Positions 1 to 8,179 of a stretch of 63,942 nucleotides of DNA are shown here, one piece after another (position 1 is the stretch's first letter; each line of letters starts with the position of its first letter). This DNA is from Planctomycetota bacterium (GTDB taxonomy: Bacteria > Planctomycetota > SZUA-567). The DNA is taken from assembly GCA_031269935.1 (NCBI GenBank), contig JAISYL010000167.1, forward strand, positions 1 to 63,942. Direction: 5' to 3'. A model generated the notes under the pieces. That model had not been told where the DNA came from, searched no databases, and saw only the letters and a list, made by a program, of their open reading frames with translations. A program made the position numbers and the translations under genes.

Positions 1-221
1 ACTTTGTCGGACAGACCTCTGGTGTGCGAGTTGTCCTGCCAAGGGCAATGCTCGGTAGCTATGTCTGGAACGGATAAACGCTGAAAGCATCTAAGCGTGA
101 AGCCAGCTTCAAGATGAATCTTCCCCGAAGGCCCCCGGCAGACCACCGGGTTGATAGGCTGGGTGTGTAAGACCCGTAAGGGTTTCAGCTAACCAGTACT
201 AATTGGCCGTTCGGCTTGATC
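1..221 (+). rRNA. 23S rRNA, 3' end (partial)
   Basis: The window opens inside 23S rRNA. Conserved 3'-terminal segments are readable, including the 'aagcatctaagcgtgaagcc' stretch of the last domain and the closing 'ctaaccagtactaattg' helix strand. The mature end is placed near 221 by comparison with the usual 23S terminus, so the exact base is approximate. No tRNA is visible in the 160 bp spacer before 5S. Confidence 0.95.
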
Positions 222-383
222 GCAACGCTTTCGCCCTCCAACTCCGGTTCTCCGGAATCGGCGGGGGCGGGGCATTGTCGTTTGTTGTTCGCGCTCGGGT
301 TCGAGTTATCAATTTCCCAGCCGGCGCCGGCGTATCCGCTATTCATTTTATTCTTGGCCGTCCCCAAGCGGGATGGAATTTTT

Positions 384-491
384 TCCTGGTGGCTTTGGCG
401 GAGGGGCAACGCCTGTTCCCATTCCGAACACAGTAGCTAAGTCCTCCAGCGCCGATGGTACTGGCAACGGGAGAGTAGGTCGCCGCCAGGA
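384..491 (+). rRNA. rrf: 5S rRNA
   Basis: The sequence has the typical 5S pattern: 'tcctggtggc' at the 5' end pairs with 'gccgccagga' at the 3' end. The internal 'cccattccgaacacag' and 'ggagagtaggtcgccgcc' motifs are conserved. Its length of about 108 nt is normal. It is the last gene of the rRNA operon, followed directly by a terminator. Confidence 0.95.
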
Positions 492-500
492 TTTATTTTA

Positions 501-534
501 GCCCTCGCGCCGCAAGGCGCGAGGGCGTTTCGTT
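501..534 (+). terminator. rRNA operon terminator
   Basis: A GC-rich hairpin (gccctcgcgc / gcgcgagggc) with a 6-nt loop is followed by gtttcgtt, ten bases after 5S. This is a standard intrinsic terminator position for an rRNA operon. Confidence 0.85.
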
Positions 535-679
535 AGGGACCGTGAAGAAATAAAGTTTACCCGTTTAGACTTCGTTACTCGGCTCTCTCGGGGTTTTTTC
601 GCCCAACCGCCGGCGAAAAAACCCCGTCAATCCTCGCGCCTCGTTTAAACGGGTAACCTTTATTTCTTCACAAACCCTT
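534..679. repeat. Palindromic MITE-like element, family A relative (diverged copy)
   Basis: This element directly follows the rRNA terminator. Terminal arms near 'agggaccgtgaagaaataaa' pair with the inverse complement of 'tttatttcttcacaaaccct', and the arms continue through 'ttacccgttta'. The centre holds a perfect 15-bp stem (cggggttttttcgcc / ggcgaaaaaaccccg). The layout (aggg end, AT-rich arm, 'gtttagac', inner 'ttttcgccc' stem) matches the three copies at 14681, 19953 and 54475, but the arm sequence differs, so it is probably a sister subfamily. No ORF is inside. Confidence 0.75.
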
Positions 680-691
680 GCGCCATGGACC

Positions 692-748
692 ACGGACTTT
701 TAAAGGAACTCGAACGGGGGTTTGCTTGATTTTTCTTTAAAAATCCGC
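692..748. repeat. Short palindromic repeat, family B (copy 1)
   Basis: About 57 bp; arms 'cggacttttaaaggaactcg' and 'cttgatttttctttaaaaat' are imperfect inverse complements. It is one of six copies in the window with a core of GGACTTTTAAAGGAAATCGA, spacer, TCGATTTCCTTTAAAA. It lies 24 bp downstream of the end of the minus-strand cysE gene and could act as its 3' hairpin. Confidence 0.7.
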
Positions 749-771
749 GGTGCCGCCGGACGGCGCCTCAA

Positions 772-1689
772 TCAAGATCCGGAACTCCGGGGTTCGAACA
801 CCAGATCCGGATTGGAGAGGGTGACGACGGTGTCGGGAGGCACCGAATCGGTGAGCCAGACGCTGCCCCCGATTACCGAGTTTCGGCCGATTACCGTCTC
901 GCCGCCGAGAATGGTGGCGTTGGCGTAAATTATCACTCCGTCCTCGATGGTGGGATGACGCTTCATCTTTCGCCCCGATTTTCCGGAGGCGGGCGACAGC
1001 GCCCCCAGGGTGACTCCCTGGTAGAGGGTGACGTCGTCGCCGATCCAGGTGGTCTCGCCGATTACCACCCCGGTGCCGTGATCAATAAAGAAGCGTTGGC
1101 CGATCCTGGCCCCGGGATGGATGTCGATGCCGGTGCGGGAATGGGCGCGTTCGGTCCAGACCCGCGGGATTATGGGAACCCCTTGGCGGTGCAAGGCATG
1201 GGCAAGGCGAAAGGTCGCCACCGCCTCCAGGCCGGGATAGCAAAAAAGAATCAGGTCCAGATTGTCGGCCGCCGGATCCCGCTCGTAGGCCGCTTGGGTG
1301 TCGCCTTTCAGGGTTTCCCGCAGTTCCGGCAGGGCTTCCAGCAGTCCCATGGTCGCCTTGACTGCCTGGTTGGAGGCTTCGCAATCCGCATCCCGTCCGT
1401 TCCGGCGCCGGCAATCGTAGATCAGGGCCCGTTCGATCAGGCCCGGCAGTTCGTTCCGCAGGCGGGTCAGGATATCCCCGAAATAGTAGGGGAGGCTGGC
1501 CGGGGCCAGGGCCTTGCCGTTGGCATAGCCGGGAAACAGCAAGGACAGGAGCAGGTTCAGGGTCAGTTCCACGTTTCCCTTGTCCGGCAGGTCATGGCCA
1601 TCGCGGTGATTGACCGCTTGGTTGTCGAGTGATGATTCGATTAGGCGCTCCACCAGGACGGATATTTCATTCAGCCCATTTTCGCCCAT
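772..1689 (-). CDS. cysE: Serine O-acetyltransferase (EpsC/CysE type)
   Basis: Transfers acetyl from acetyl-CoA to L-serine, the first step of cysteine synthesis, in the cytoplasm. An alpha-helical N-terminal half is followed by a left-handed beta-helix made of hexapeptide repeats (IDIHPGARIG, GVVIGETTWIGDDVTLYQGV, NSVIGGSVWL). The active-site-like FIDHGTGVVIGE stretch and the TLGAL segment are present. At 305 residues it resembles the long EpsC-like form. The ORF opens 20 codons upstream, but this ATG was chosen because it has a 'gaaagga' ribosome site and starts 1 nt after the stop of the upstream chemoreceptor gene, so the two are probably cotranscribed. Confidence 0.9.
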   Translation of the reverse strand: MGENGLNEISVLVERLIESSLDNQAVNHRDGHDLPDKGNVELTLNLLLSLLFPGYANGKALAPASLPYYFGDILTRLRNELPGLIERALIYDCRRRNGRDADCEASNQAVKATMGLLEALPELRETLKGDTQAAYERDPAADNLDLILFCYPGLEAVATFRLAHALHRQGVPIIPRVWTERAHSRTGIDIHPGARIGQRFFIDHGTGVVIGETTWIGDDVTLYQGVTLGALSPASGKSGRKMKRHPTIEDGVIIYANATILGGETVIGRNSVIGGSVWLTDSVPPDTVVTLSNPDLVFEPRSSGS

Positions 1690-1690
1690 G

Positions 1691-3709
1691 TCATGGATCC
1701 TTTCGTCCGGCGAGGCGGTTGGTCCGGGTCCCCGCGGTCGCCAATTCAAGCTCTCCGGCGGTGGCGTTCAACGCCTCGGCCTGCCGGGTCAATTTTTGGG
1801 CGGCGGCGGCGACCTCGCCGGCCGCCTGATCGTTTCGCTTGACCTCCGCCTCCAGTTCCGCGACCGCGGTGTTGACTCCGCCGATGGCCAGGTTCTGCTC
1901 GTCGGTCGATTCGCGAATGCCGGCCATCAACCGGACCGCGCCGCTCATCGCCTGATCGATGTCACGGAAGCCTTTTTCCAATTGTTCCGTAGCCCGGGCG
2001 CCGAGTTTCACCCGTTCGGTGGAATTGCTGATTAGCGTTTCGGTTTGCCGCACCGCTTCGGCCGAGCGGCCGGAAAGATTCCTCACCTCCTCCGCCACCA
2101 CCGCGAAACCCTTACCCGCCTCGCCCGCCCGGGCCGCCTCCACCGACGCGTTGAGGGACAACAGGTTGGTTTGGAAGGAGATGGCCTTGATGGTGTTAAG
2201 GATGCTGCCGATCTTGTCCGACGATTCGGAAATGCCGGTCATGGCTTCGGTCATCTTTCCCACCAGGCCCAGCCCCGATTCCACCTCCCGGGTGGCTCCG
2301 GCCATGGCCTCTCCGCACCGGCGGACGCCGTCGGCGCTGTTTTTCACCTGGCCGGAGATTTTCTCCAGGGATGAGGAGGTTGCGGAAAGGGTGGCCACCT
2401 GGCTGGCGGCGCCGTCCGCCAGCGAGCGGGAAAGGTCGGCCATGGTGTCGGCGACCGAACCGATGCCGGCCGCTTCCCGGGCCACCGCCGCCACCGATCC
2501 GATCAGGCGGTTGGCGACGTGGATTAGCGACAGCAGCGTCGCTCCGGCCGCCAGCAACAGGATTGCCAGGGAAATCCCCCCGGCCAGGGCGACTTTCCGC
2601 ATTTCCTGTTTCTGGAACGCCTCCATGTCGGTCAGCAGCGTTCCGGCCCGCAGACTGTCGGCCATTATTTCGGCTTCCGGGGTCAGGGCGGCCATACCGA
2701 TCCGCTCGTCGACATCCAGGACGATGAGGGCGTATTCGGCTCCCTGGCTGCGGATGGAGGTTCGCAGGACATTGTTGCCGGACAGCCGGCCGAAGAGGTC
2801 GAGGATTTCCCGGCCGAAAGACAGTTCGGCCAAGGTTCCGCCTTTTTTTTCCTGGGGATCGGAGATCCCGGAGGAAGCGAGAATCGCCCCGGAAGCGGCG
2901 GCGAAAACCAGAATGCCGGTATTGGGGGAAATTGCCAGCCGGGAGCGCTCGGCCAGTTCCCGCAAATCGGTCAGCGGCAGATCCAGGAAGGCCACGCCCG
3001 CCGCCTGGTTGTCGAGGTTGATGGGCGCGGTGGCCGAAAGAGTGGGCCGTCCGGTTATTTCGTCCAGGTAAATGTCGGTCCAATTGACCTGTTCGGGCAG
3101 GGGAGCCGCCCGGTCATGTCCGGCCGGCAGTGAGGCGACGTAATAATCCAACTCCCGTTCGTGCCGGAATATGTCTTCCCGTTCCCGGTCGGTCAGGGGC
3201 GCGTCCGGATTCCGATCCGGCGGAAGCGTCACCTCGTCGTCGTAATTGATCCCGCCCTCCTCCCAAAAGGCGAAGGGCATGAAATAAGGCAAAAAAGGGG
3301 AAAACCGGCCCGGCTCGAAAGTGGCCCCGATGCCGGAGGAGCGCGGCAGCCGGCTTTGGATGGCGGTTCGGCAGAATTCAGCCACTTCTCCCCGGGCAAT
3401 CTCGGTGTTTTCCGGGGACAGCCGGGCGATCCGGGCCTGGGCGGCGAAGAAATCCCTGGCCAGCCGGATGGCCTGGGAATATTCGTTGAGCAGGAGTTTC
3501 AGGTCGATGACCTGGTTCATCAGGGTGTTTTCGAGACGCGCGCCCTCGTGGTCGGCGACATTTTCCAGCATCAGGGCGGCAATTTCGTGGGAGCGCGACA
3601 CCAGCCCCCGGCCCAGCATTTCCGTCAACCGCCAACTGATTGCCATCTGCCCCAGGGTCGGGAACGCCAGTATGCCGAAAAGCAACAGGACGGTCTTTTT
3701 AAAACCCAT
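1691..3709 (-). CDS. Methyl-accepting chemotaxis protein
   Basis: Membrane chemoreceptor that would signal to CheA/CheW. A first membrane segment (residues ~5-22) is followed by a periplasmic sensor region of about 350 residues, then a second membrane helix (~372-394, LAILLLAAGATLLSLI). The cytoplasmic coiled-coil signalling domain has the conserved hairpin tip with NLLSLNASVEAARAGEAGKG and FAVVAEEVRNLS. No clear HAMP domain and no C-terminal CheR-docking pentapeptide is seen. The ligand is not predictable. It lies 24 bp downstream of ruvA on the same strand. No other che genes are in the window. Confidence 0.93.
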   Translation of the reverse strand: MGFKKTVLLLFGILAFPTLGQMAISWRLTEMLGRGLVSRSHEIAALMLENVADHEGARLENTLMNQVIDLKLLLNEYSQAIRLARDFFAAQARIARLSPENTEIARGEVAEFCRTAIQSRLPRSSGIGATFEPGRFSPFLPYFMPFAFWEEGGINYDDEVTLPPDRNPDAPLTDREREDIFRHERELDYYVASLPAGHDRAAPLPEQVNWTDIYLDEITGRPTLSATAPINLDNQAAGVAFLDLPLTDLRELAERSRLAISPNTGILVFAAASGAILASSGISDPQEKKGGTLAELSFGREILDLFGRLSGNNVLRTSIRSQGAEYALIVLDVDERIGMAALTPEAEIMADSLRAGTLLTDMEAFQKQEMRKVALAGGISLAILLLAAGATLLSLIHVANRLIGSVAAVAREAAGIGSVADTMADLSRSLADGAASQVATLSATSSSLEKISGQVKNSADGVRRCGEAMAGATREVESGLGLVGKMTEAMTGISESSDKIGSILNTIKAISFQTNLLSLNASVEAARAGEAGKGFAVVAEEVRNLSGRSAEAVRQTETLISNSTERVKLGARATEQLEKGFRDIDQAMSGAVRLMAGIRESTDEQNLAIGGVNTAVAELEAEVKRNDQAAGEVAAAAQKLTRQAEALNATAGELELATAGTRTNRLAGRKDP

Positions 3710-3733
3710 GGGAGATCCCCCCGCGGATCGGCT

Positions 3734-4303
3734 TCATCTTAACGCGGCCCGAATCAGGTCTTCCACCCCCAGGCCGGGCGAATCCCGGAGCGCTTTTTCC
3801 ACCCTGGCGGCGGCTTCGGCCGGAGAAATCCCCAAGGCCACCAGGGCGGCCGCCGCTTCGGATCCGGGTCCGGCGGGACCGCCGCCCTCCTCCGGCGGCA
3901 GGACGGTTTTGGCTCCCTTGAGTTCGAGGATTATGCGTTTCGCGGTTTTATCCCCTATTCCCTTCACCCGGCGCAGGGCGCCGGCGTCCTGGCGCTCGAT
4001 CGCCAGGGCGAAATCACGGGGGGCCATGTCGGAAAGAATCTGCAGGGCCAGGACCGCCCCGACTCCGGAAAGACCGATGAGGCGGCGAAAAAGCTCCCGT
4101 TCGTCGGATTCGGCGAAGCCGATCAGGCGCAGTTCATCCTCCCGCACCAGCAAATGGAGCAATACCGTCGCCTCCCCGCCGGGTTCGGGAAAGCGCCGGG
4201 CGGCGCGGAGCGGGACGGCGATTTCGTAGCCGATTCCGCCGGACTCCACCACTAGGCGGCCCGGGGTTTTTTCCACCACCCGGCCCCGGATGTGATTATA
4301 CAT
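3734..4303 (-). CDS. ruvA: Holliday junction branch migration protein RuvA
   Basis: RuvA binds four-way junctions and loads the RuvB helicase in recombinational repair. The 189-residue length is normal. It shows the N-terminal OB domain (MYNHIRGRVVEKTPG), the helix-hairpin-helix segment GLSGVGAVLALQIL and the second one RVKGIGDKTAKRIILELK, then a flexible linker rich in Gly/Pro and a small C-terminal domain III (EAAAALVALGISPAEA). The start was set at MYNH, where RuvA normally begins, and overlaps the end of dusB by 8 nt. No ruvB or ruvC is nearby. Confidence 0.96.
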   Translation of the reverse strand: MYNHIRGRVVEKTPGRLVVESGGIGYEIAVPLRAARRFPEPGGEATVLLHLLVREDELRLIGFAESDERELFRRLIGLSGVGAVLALQILSDMAPRDFALAIERQDAGALRRVKGIGDKTAKRIILELKGAKTVLPPEEGGGPAGPGSEAAAALVALGISPAEAAARVEKALRDSPGLGVEDLIRAALR

Positions 4304-5345
4304 TTGCCGGCTCGCTTTCCCTCGGGCGGGCGCCGGAAACCGGCCTTCCGTCCGGTACGGGAGAGCCATGAAAAAAGTTCGCCGCCAGCCCGGCCAACTC
4401 GTCCCGGCTCCGGCAGAAATTCAGCCGGTTGCGGAATTCCCGGGCGCCGGCCAGCGACCGGGAATAGAACGAGCCTAGCTTGCGAATCTGGCGGATGGCG
4501 CGTTCCGGATCCAGCAACTCGGCCAATAGGTCGTGGTGACGGAGCAGGATGTCCGCGACCTCCGCCGGCGCCGGAGGCGCCCAGGATTCGCCGGAACATT
4601 CGGCCCGGACGCGGGCGAAAATCCAGGGGGCGCCAAGGCAGGCCCGCCCCAGCATGATCCCGGCCACCCCGGCCTTTTCAAACATTTCCCGGGCTCCGGC
4701 CCCGTCCCGGACATCGCCGTTGCCGATTACCGGAATGCCCACCGCCTCCACCACCCGCCGGATTTCCCCGAGGCGGCAGGGGGAGGCATACGATTCCCGG
4801 GCATGGCGGCCATGCACGGTAAGCCAATCCGCCCCTTCGGCCTCGGCCGCCCGGGCCGCCTCGGCCGCGTTGAAATTGTCGCCGGAAGGCCCCAGGCGAA
4901 TCTTTATCGACAGCGGGAGGGAGGTATTTTTCCGCATCGCCCCCACCAGGCGCGCAAGCCGGGGAATGTCCTCCATGAGTCTTGAACCGGCTCCGGCGGC
5001 CCGCACCTTGCGTACCGGGCAGCCGCAATTGAGATCCACGGCGGCGGCGCCCCGCTCGGTCACCACGGCGGCGGCGAAACCGGCGGCTTCCGGTTCGGAA
5101 CCCCAGATTTGGTACATGATCGGGCCTTCCGCCGGGGTTCTCCGGAGATAGCGTTCCTGGCTGGCCAAACCCTGGCGCAGGGCGTTGGCCGAAATCATTT
5201 CGGTCGCCAAAAGGCCCGGCCGCCCAAACCGCCAGGCCAGCAGCCGGAAGGGGAACGACGAATATCCGGCCAGCGGCGCCTGGATCAGATTGTCGGCCAA
5301 ATCCAGCCTTCCCAGCCGGAGGGGAGCCACGGGATTTTCAGGCAT
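4296..5345 (-). CDS. dusB: tRNA-dihydrouridine synthase (DusB-like)
   Basis: FMN- and NADPH-dependent reduction of uridines in the tRNA D-loop. The TIM-barrel protein of 349 residues carries QAPLAGYSSFPFR at the N-terminus (FMN-binding loop), DLNCGCPVRKV with the catalytic cysteine, the IKIRLG strand, VHGR and the IPVIGNGDV phosphate-binding strand. The annotated ORF is 39 codons longer. This ATG (MPENPVAPLRLG) fits the family start and has an upstream 'aggaga', though the spacing is long. The gene overlaps ruvA by 8 nt, implying a dusB-ruvA-receptor-cysE transcript. Confidence 0.9.
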   Translation of the reverse strand: MPENPVAPLRLGRLDLADNLIQAPLAGYSSFPFRLLAWRFGRPGLLATEMISANALRQGLASQERYLRRTPAEGPIMYQIWGSEPEAAGFAAAVVTERGAAAVDLNCGCPVRKVRAAGAGSRLMEDIPRLARLVGAMRKNTSLPLSIKIRLGPSGDNFNAAEAARAAEAEGADWLTVHGRHARESYASPCRLGEIRRVVEAVGIPVIGNGDVRDGAGAREMFEKAGVAGIMLGRACLGAPWIFARVRAECSGESWAPPAPAEVADILLRHHDLLAELLDPERAIRQIRKLGSFYSRSLAGAREFRNRLNFCRSRDELAGLAANFFHGSPVPDGRPVSGARPRESEPANV

Positions 5346-5492
5346 GGGCCGTCCATCGTCTCCTGGGTGTTTCCGGCTGGGAAGCGGGGGGATGCTGGCG
5401 GTCCGGAATGAAGCCGCAACGGCGTCCATGGAAAGGGGCGAAGTTCCCCTTCGAATAAACAAACGGTCGGGACGGATCGGTGGACTTTTACG

Positions 5493-6245
5493 TCAACGAT
5501 CCGCCTCCCCGTCCCCTTGCGTTTCCCTGGCGTATAATATCCTGCCGCAGCCCTGGCAGCGGCAATTCTTGATGTCCCTGCCGATAAGCACGATGTTCAC
5601 CACGTTGGAATTTTGCCGGCGAAAACAGGACTGGCAGATGCCGTCCGGGGACATTTCCGCCAGGGGATCGCCCTTGGTGCGCTTCAAGGCTAGATCATAG
5701 GCCTGGTAGGCGGTGGAATCCAGGGAATTCACCCTGGCCATCGCCCGTTCCCGTTCCTCAACCAGGCCGGCGTGCCCTTCCTTTATCCGGACGGATTCCT
5801 CCTGGGCCGACTGCCGCAGGCTGGTCAGCTTCAAATCCTCCTCCCCGATCCGATTGCGGCATTCCGTCACCCTTTCCCGCAACCGGTCCAGTTCCTCCAT
5901 CCCGGCGAGGAGTTGGGATTCGTTTTCGTCCACCCGTATCTTCAGATCCTTTATCCGGTCCGTGACTATGCGGAATTCGCGTTGGTTCTTGATGGCCTTG
6001 AGTTTTCTTTCCTGTTCCCCCGCCTCCGCCTCGGCGGCGCGAATCTCCATGTTAAGCCGGTCGGCCTGCAGAATGTTTTCCTTGACCGCCAGTTCGGCGG
6101 TCCGGGCCTGTTGGCGCGCCGCCTCCACCGCCTTCTCCTGGACCGCCAGCGAGCGTGCCAACTCCTGGAGGCGCAACTTGCCGCGGACCAGGCGGAGATC
6201 CACCTGGTTCAAGGCCATGATTTCGCGCGTCACTTCGCTTTCCAT
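5493..6245 (-). CDS. Coiled-coil zinc-ribbon protein (DUF164/C4-type family)
   Basis: 250 residues. A long alpha-helical coiled coil (about residues 10-185, rich in E, R, K and L) is followed by a C-terminal zinc ribbon, CQSCFRRQ then CRCQGCGRILY. The family is a putative nucleic-acid-binding protein of unknown role. The ORF extends 56 codons upstream, but that part contains a family B palindrome. The ATG at 6245 has a good 'gggagagg' ribosome site, so the short form was chosen. It is a single-gene unit between hisF and dusB. Confidence 0.85.
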   Translation of the reverse strand: MESEVTREIMALNQVDLRLVRGKLRLQELARSLAVQEKAVEAARQQARTAELAVKENILQADRLNMEIRAAEAEAGEQERKLKAIKNQREFRIVTDRIKDLKIRVDENESQLLAGMEELDRLRERVTECRNRIGEEDLKLTSLRQSAQEESVRIKEGHAGLVEERERAMARVNSLDSTAYQAYDLALKRTKGDPLAEMSPDGICQSCFRRQNSNVVNIVLIGRDIKNCRCQGCGRILYARETQGDGEADR

Positions 6246-6311
6246 GTCGCCTCTCCCGGGAATCGTCCCTTGGTCAGCAAGTTCGTCAATTATAGCGAAG
6301 GCGGGATCCAA

Positions 6312-6368
6312 GTCGACTTTTAAAGGAAATCGGACCAACCGCCGCCCGGTTTCCCTTAAAAATTCGAC
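6312..6368. repeat. Short palindromic repeat, family B (copy 2)
   Basis: Arms 'gtcgacttttaaaggaaatc' and 'ggtttcccttaaaaattcgac' are inverse complements with few mismatches. It lies between hisF and the zinc-ribbon gene, upstream of the latter's start and downstream of hisF. Confidence 0.8.
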
Positions 6369-6420
6369 CGCTTTCGTTTCAATGGGCGGTTTTTTCGTCC
6401 CCCGATTCCCCAAGCCCGGG

Positions 6421-6456
6421 GAAAAAGAAGGCGGGCGGGGATGTCCGCCGCCCGCC
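6421..6456 (-). terminator. Intrinsic terminator after hisF
   Basis: Read on the minus strand, a GC-rich stem (ggcgggcgg ... cgcccgcc) is followed by ttcttttt, starting 3 bp after the hisF stop codon. It ends the hisH-hisF transcript. Confidence 0.8.
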
Positions 6457-6458
6457 GC

Positions 6459-7232
6459 CTACAGACGCACGGCCACGCCCAGGCCGCTCAATTCCTGTTT
6501 TATGTCGCGGCTGGTCCTCCCGTCGATGTGGGCCAGGGAGGCTATCAGGGCGGCGTCGGCTCCGCCCCGCAGCAGAACGTCGCGCAGGTGGATAATTTTG
6601 CCCGCCCCGCCGCTTGCCACCACCGGCACCGGCACGGCCCGGGCCACCCGGCGGGTGATGTCGAGATCGTAACCGTCCCGGACTCCGTCGGCGTCGATGG
6701 AGTTCAGGCATATTTCTCCCGCCCCCAGGTCCGCCGCCCGCTTCGCCCATTCCACCACGTCGAGGCCGGCCGGCGTCCGGCCTCCCCGGATTACCACCTC
6801 GCAGCCGGAAGGGAAGCGGGGATCGCCGGGCCGGCGCTTGGCGTCGAGGCCGAGAACGACGCACTGGCGGCCGAATTCGCGGGCGCCCTCCTCCAGCAGG
6901 GCGGGATTCGTCACCGCCAGGGAATTCAGGGACACCTTTTCCGCCCCGGCCAGGAGCGCCGATCGCATGTCGGAAAGCGAACCCAGGCCGCCGCCCACCG
7001 TGAAGGGGATGAAAATCCGTTCCGCCACCCTCCGGACCATGTCGATGTCGATGGCCCGGCCTTCGGCCGAGGCGGTGATGTCGTAAAAGACCAGTTCGTC
7101 CACCCCTTCCTCGTAATAGCGCCTGGCCAACGACGCCGGATCCCCGACCTCGCGGTTGTCGACGAACCTGACCCCCTTCGTCACCTTGCCGTCCCTGATG
7201 TCCAGGCAGATGATGAGTCGTTTCAGCAGCAT
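6459..7232 (-). CDS. hisF: Imidazole glycerol phosphate synthase subunit HisF
   Basis: The cyclase half of the HisFH synthase. It makes imidazole glycerol phosphate and AICAR from PRFAR using ammonia from HisH. This 257-residue TIM barrel carries IICLDIRDGKVTKG with the first catalytic aspartate, FTVGGGLGS and KVSLNS phosphate-binding loops, the second catalytic aspartate in LGLDAKR, and the C-terminal PVVASGGAGK loop. The start ATG lies inside the end of hisH (10-nt overlap), so translation is probably coupled. The ORF track shows a longer frame, but its extra part is the hisH region read out of frame. No other his genes are in the window. Confidence 0.95.
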   Translation of the reverse strand: MLLKRLIICLDIRDGKVTKGVRFVDNREVGDPASLARRYYEEGVDELVFYDITASAEGRAIDIDMVRRVAERIFIPFTVGGGLGSLSDMRSALLAGAEKVSLNSLAVTNPALLEEGAREFGRQCVVLGLDAKRRPGDPRFPSGCEVVIRGGRTPAGLDVVEWAKRAADLGAGEICLNSIDADGVRDGYDLDITRRVARAVPVPVVASGGAGKIIHLRDVLLRGGADAALIASLAHIDGRTSRDIKQELSGLGVAVRL

Positions 7233-7900
7233 GGCGAGCCGTCCCACACGAGAAACCGGGCCAGGATGTCCAGGCCGGCGGCGGCGCTTTTTTCGGGATG
7301 AAACTGGGTGGCGAAAAGGGAACCGGTTCCCACCGCCGAGGCAAAGGTCAGGCCGGCGTAGGCGGTGGCCCCGTAAACCAGCCCGCCCGGCGAATCGGCT
7401 CCGGCGGCGGGCCGGTGGGAAACCCCGGCGGCATTCCAGGCCGGTTCCGCGTAATAGGAATGCACGAAATAGAAATCGCCTCCGGGCAGCGCCGGCGGCA
7501 ACAACGGGTGCCTCCGTCCGGTGTCCACCCGGTTCCATCCCATATGGGGAATTTTGCAGCCGGGGTCGGATGGCCGAAAGCGGCGCACCCGCCCCGGCAG
7601 GAGGCCGAGGGCGGCCACTCCGCCGTCCTCCTCGGAAAAATCGAAAAGAAGCTGCATGCCGATGCAGACGGCCAGGACGGGAATGCCCCGGGACAGGGAA
7701 TCGGCGAGGAAACGGTCGAGGCCGCGGGAGCGCAGGCTGTCCATGCATTGCCGGGCCGTCCCCACTCCCGGGAAAACCACCCGGGTGGCCCCGGCGGCGG
7801 CGGCGGCGTCGCGAACGAATTCCGGTCGCCCCCCCACGTGCCGGAGGGCCAGGCGAACGCTTTCGATGTTCCCGGCGCCGTAATCCAGAATGGCGAGCAT
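7223..7900 (-). CDS. hisH: Imidazole glycerol phosphate synthase glutaminase subunit HisH
   Basis: Class I glutamine amidotransferase that feeds ammonia to HisF. At 225 residues it starts with MLAILDYGAGNIESV, and has the nucleophile elbow AVCIGMQLLF (catalytic Cys) and the QFHPEKS motif (catalytic His and Glu). The nucleophile motif has C-I-G where most have C-L-G, a conservative change. The ATG at 7900 was chosen over the 31-codon longer frame because of a 'gggagggg' ribosome site and the family start. A divergent promoter region separates it from the plus-strand gene at 8180. Confidence 0.95.
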   Translation of the reverse strand: MLAILDYGAGNIESVRLALRHVGGRPEFVRDAAAAAGATRVVFPGVGTARQCMDSLRSRGLDRFLADSLSRGIPVLAVCIGMQLLFDFSEEDGGVAALGLLPGRVRRFRPSDPGCKIPHMGWNRVDTGRRHPLLPPALPGGDFYFVHSYYAEPAWNAAGVSHRPAAGADSPGGLVYGATAYAGLTFASAVGTGSLFATQFHPEKSAAAGLDILARFLVWDGSPCC

Positions 7901-8001
7901 TGCCCCTCCCAGGTTTGTTTCCCGGCCGCGAGATCGCCCGCCGGCCCGCGTGGAAATAAATCCCCCTTCCCGTTGGGGAAAGGACGGCGTCAAACCTTCC
8001 C

Positions 8002-8030
8002 CATTTTGGCTAGGGAAAAGCTCGTGTCAA
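8002..8030 (-). promoter_or_regulatory. Candidate promoter for hisH-hisF
   Basis: On the minus strand, TTGACA is separated by 17 nt from AAAATG, about 100 bp upstream of hisH. The -35 is consensus and the -10 is weak. The leader between it and the gene contains an inverted repeat (ggggaa / ttcccc). Confidence 0.45.
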
Positions 8031-8074
8031 TATGTCGCCCGGAGCCCAAAGTGAAAAGCGGACGGGATTATCCC

Positions 8075-8103
8075 TTGACACCCGGCTGTTTGGGAATTAT
8101 CAT
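8075..8103 (+). promoter_or_regulatory. Sigma70-like promoter of the 8180 gene
   Basis: TTGACA, 17-nt spacer, TATCAT: a near-consensus promoter. The ATG at 8103 overlaps the -10, so translation cannot start there. This supports the downstream ATG at 8180. With the minus-strand candidate, it forms a divergent promoter pair about 45 bp apart. Confidence 0.7.
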
Positions 8104-8179
8104 GGCTTTCGCGCCGTCCCATCTGTCGATGCGGACGGCGATTTGGCGTTCGCCGGATTCGGCCGGGAGTAAAGCCCGC

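Noticed and set aside
955-1632. 225-residue plus-strand ORF
   Set aside because: Mirror of cysE, with no ribosome site and low-complexity Gly/Pro/Ala sequence.
5473-5500. Partial family B-like 'ggtggacttttacg' near 5480
   Set aside because: Only half an arm is present and the hairpin around it (ggatcg/cgatcc) is different. Not counted as a copy.
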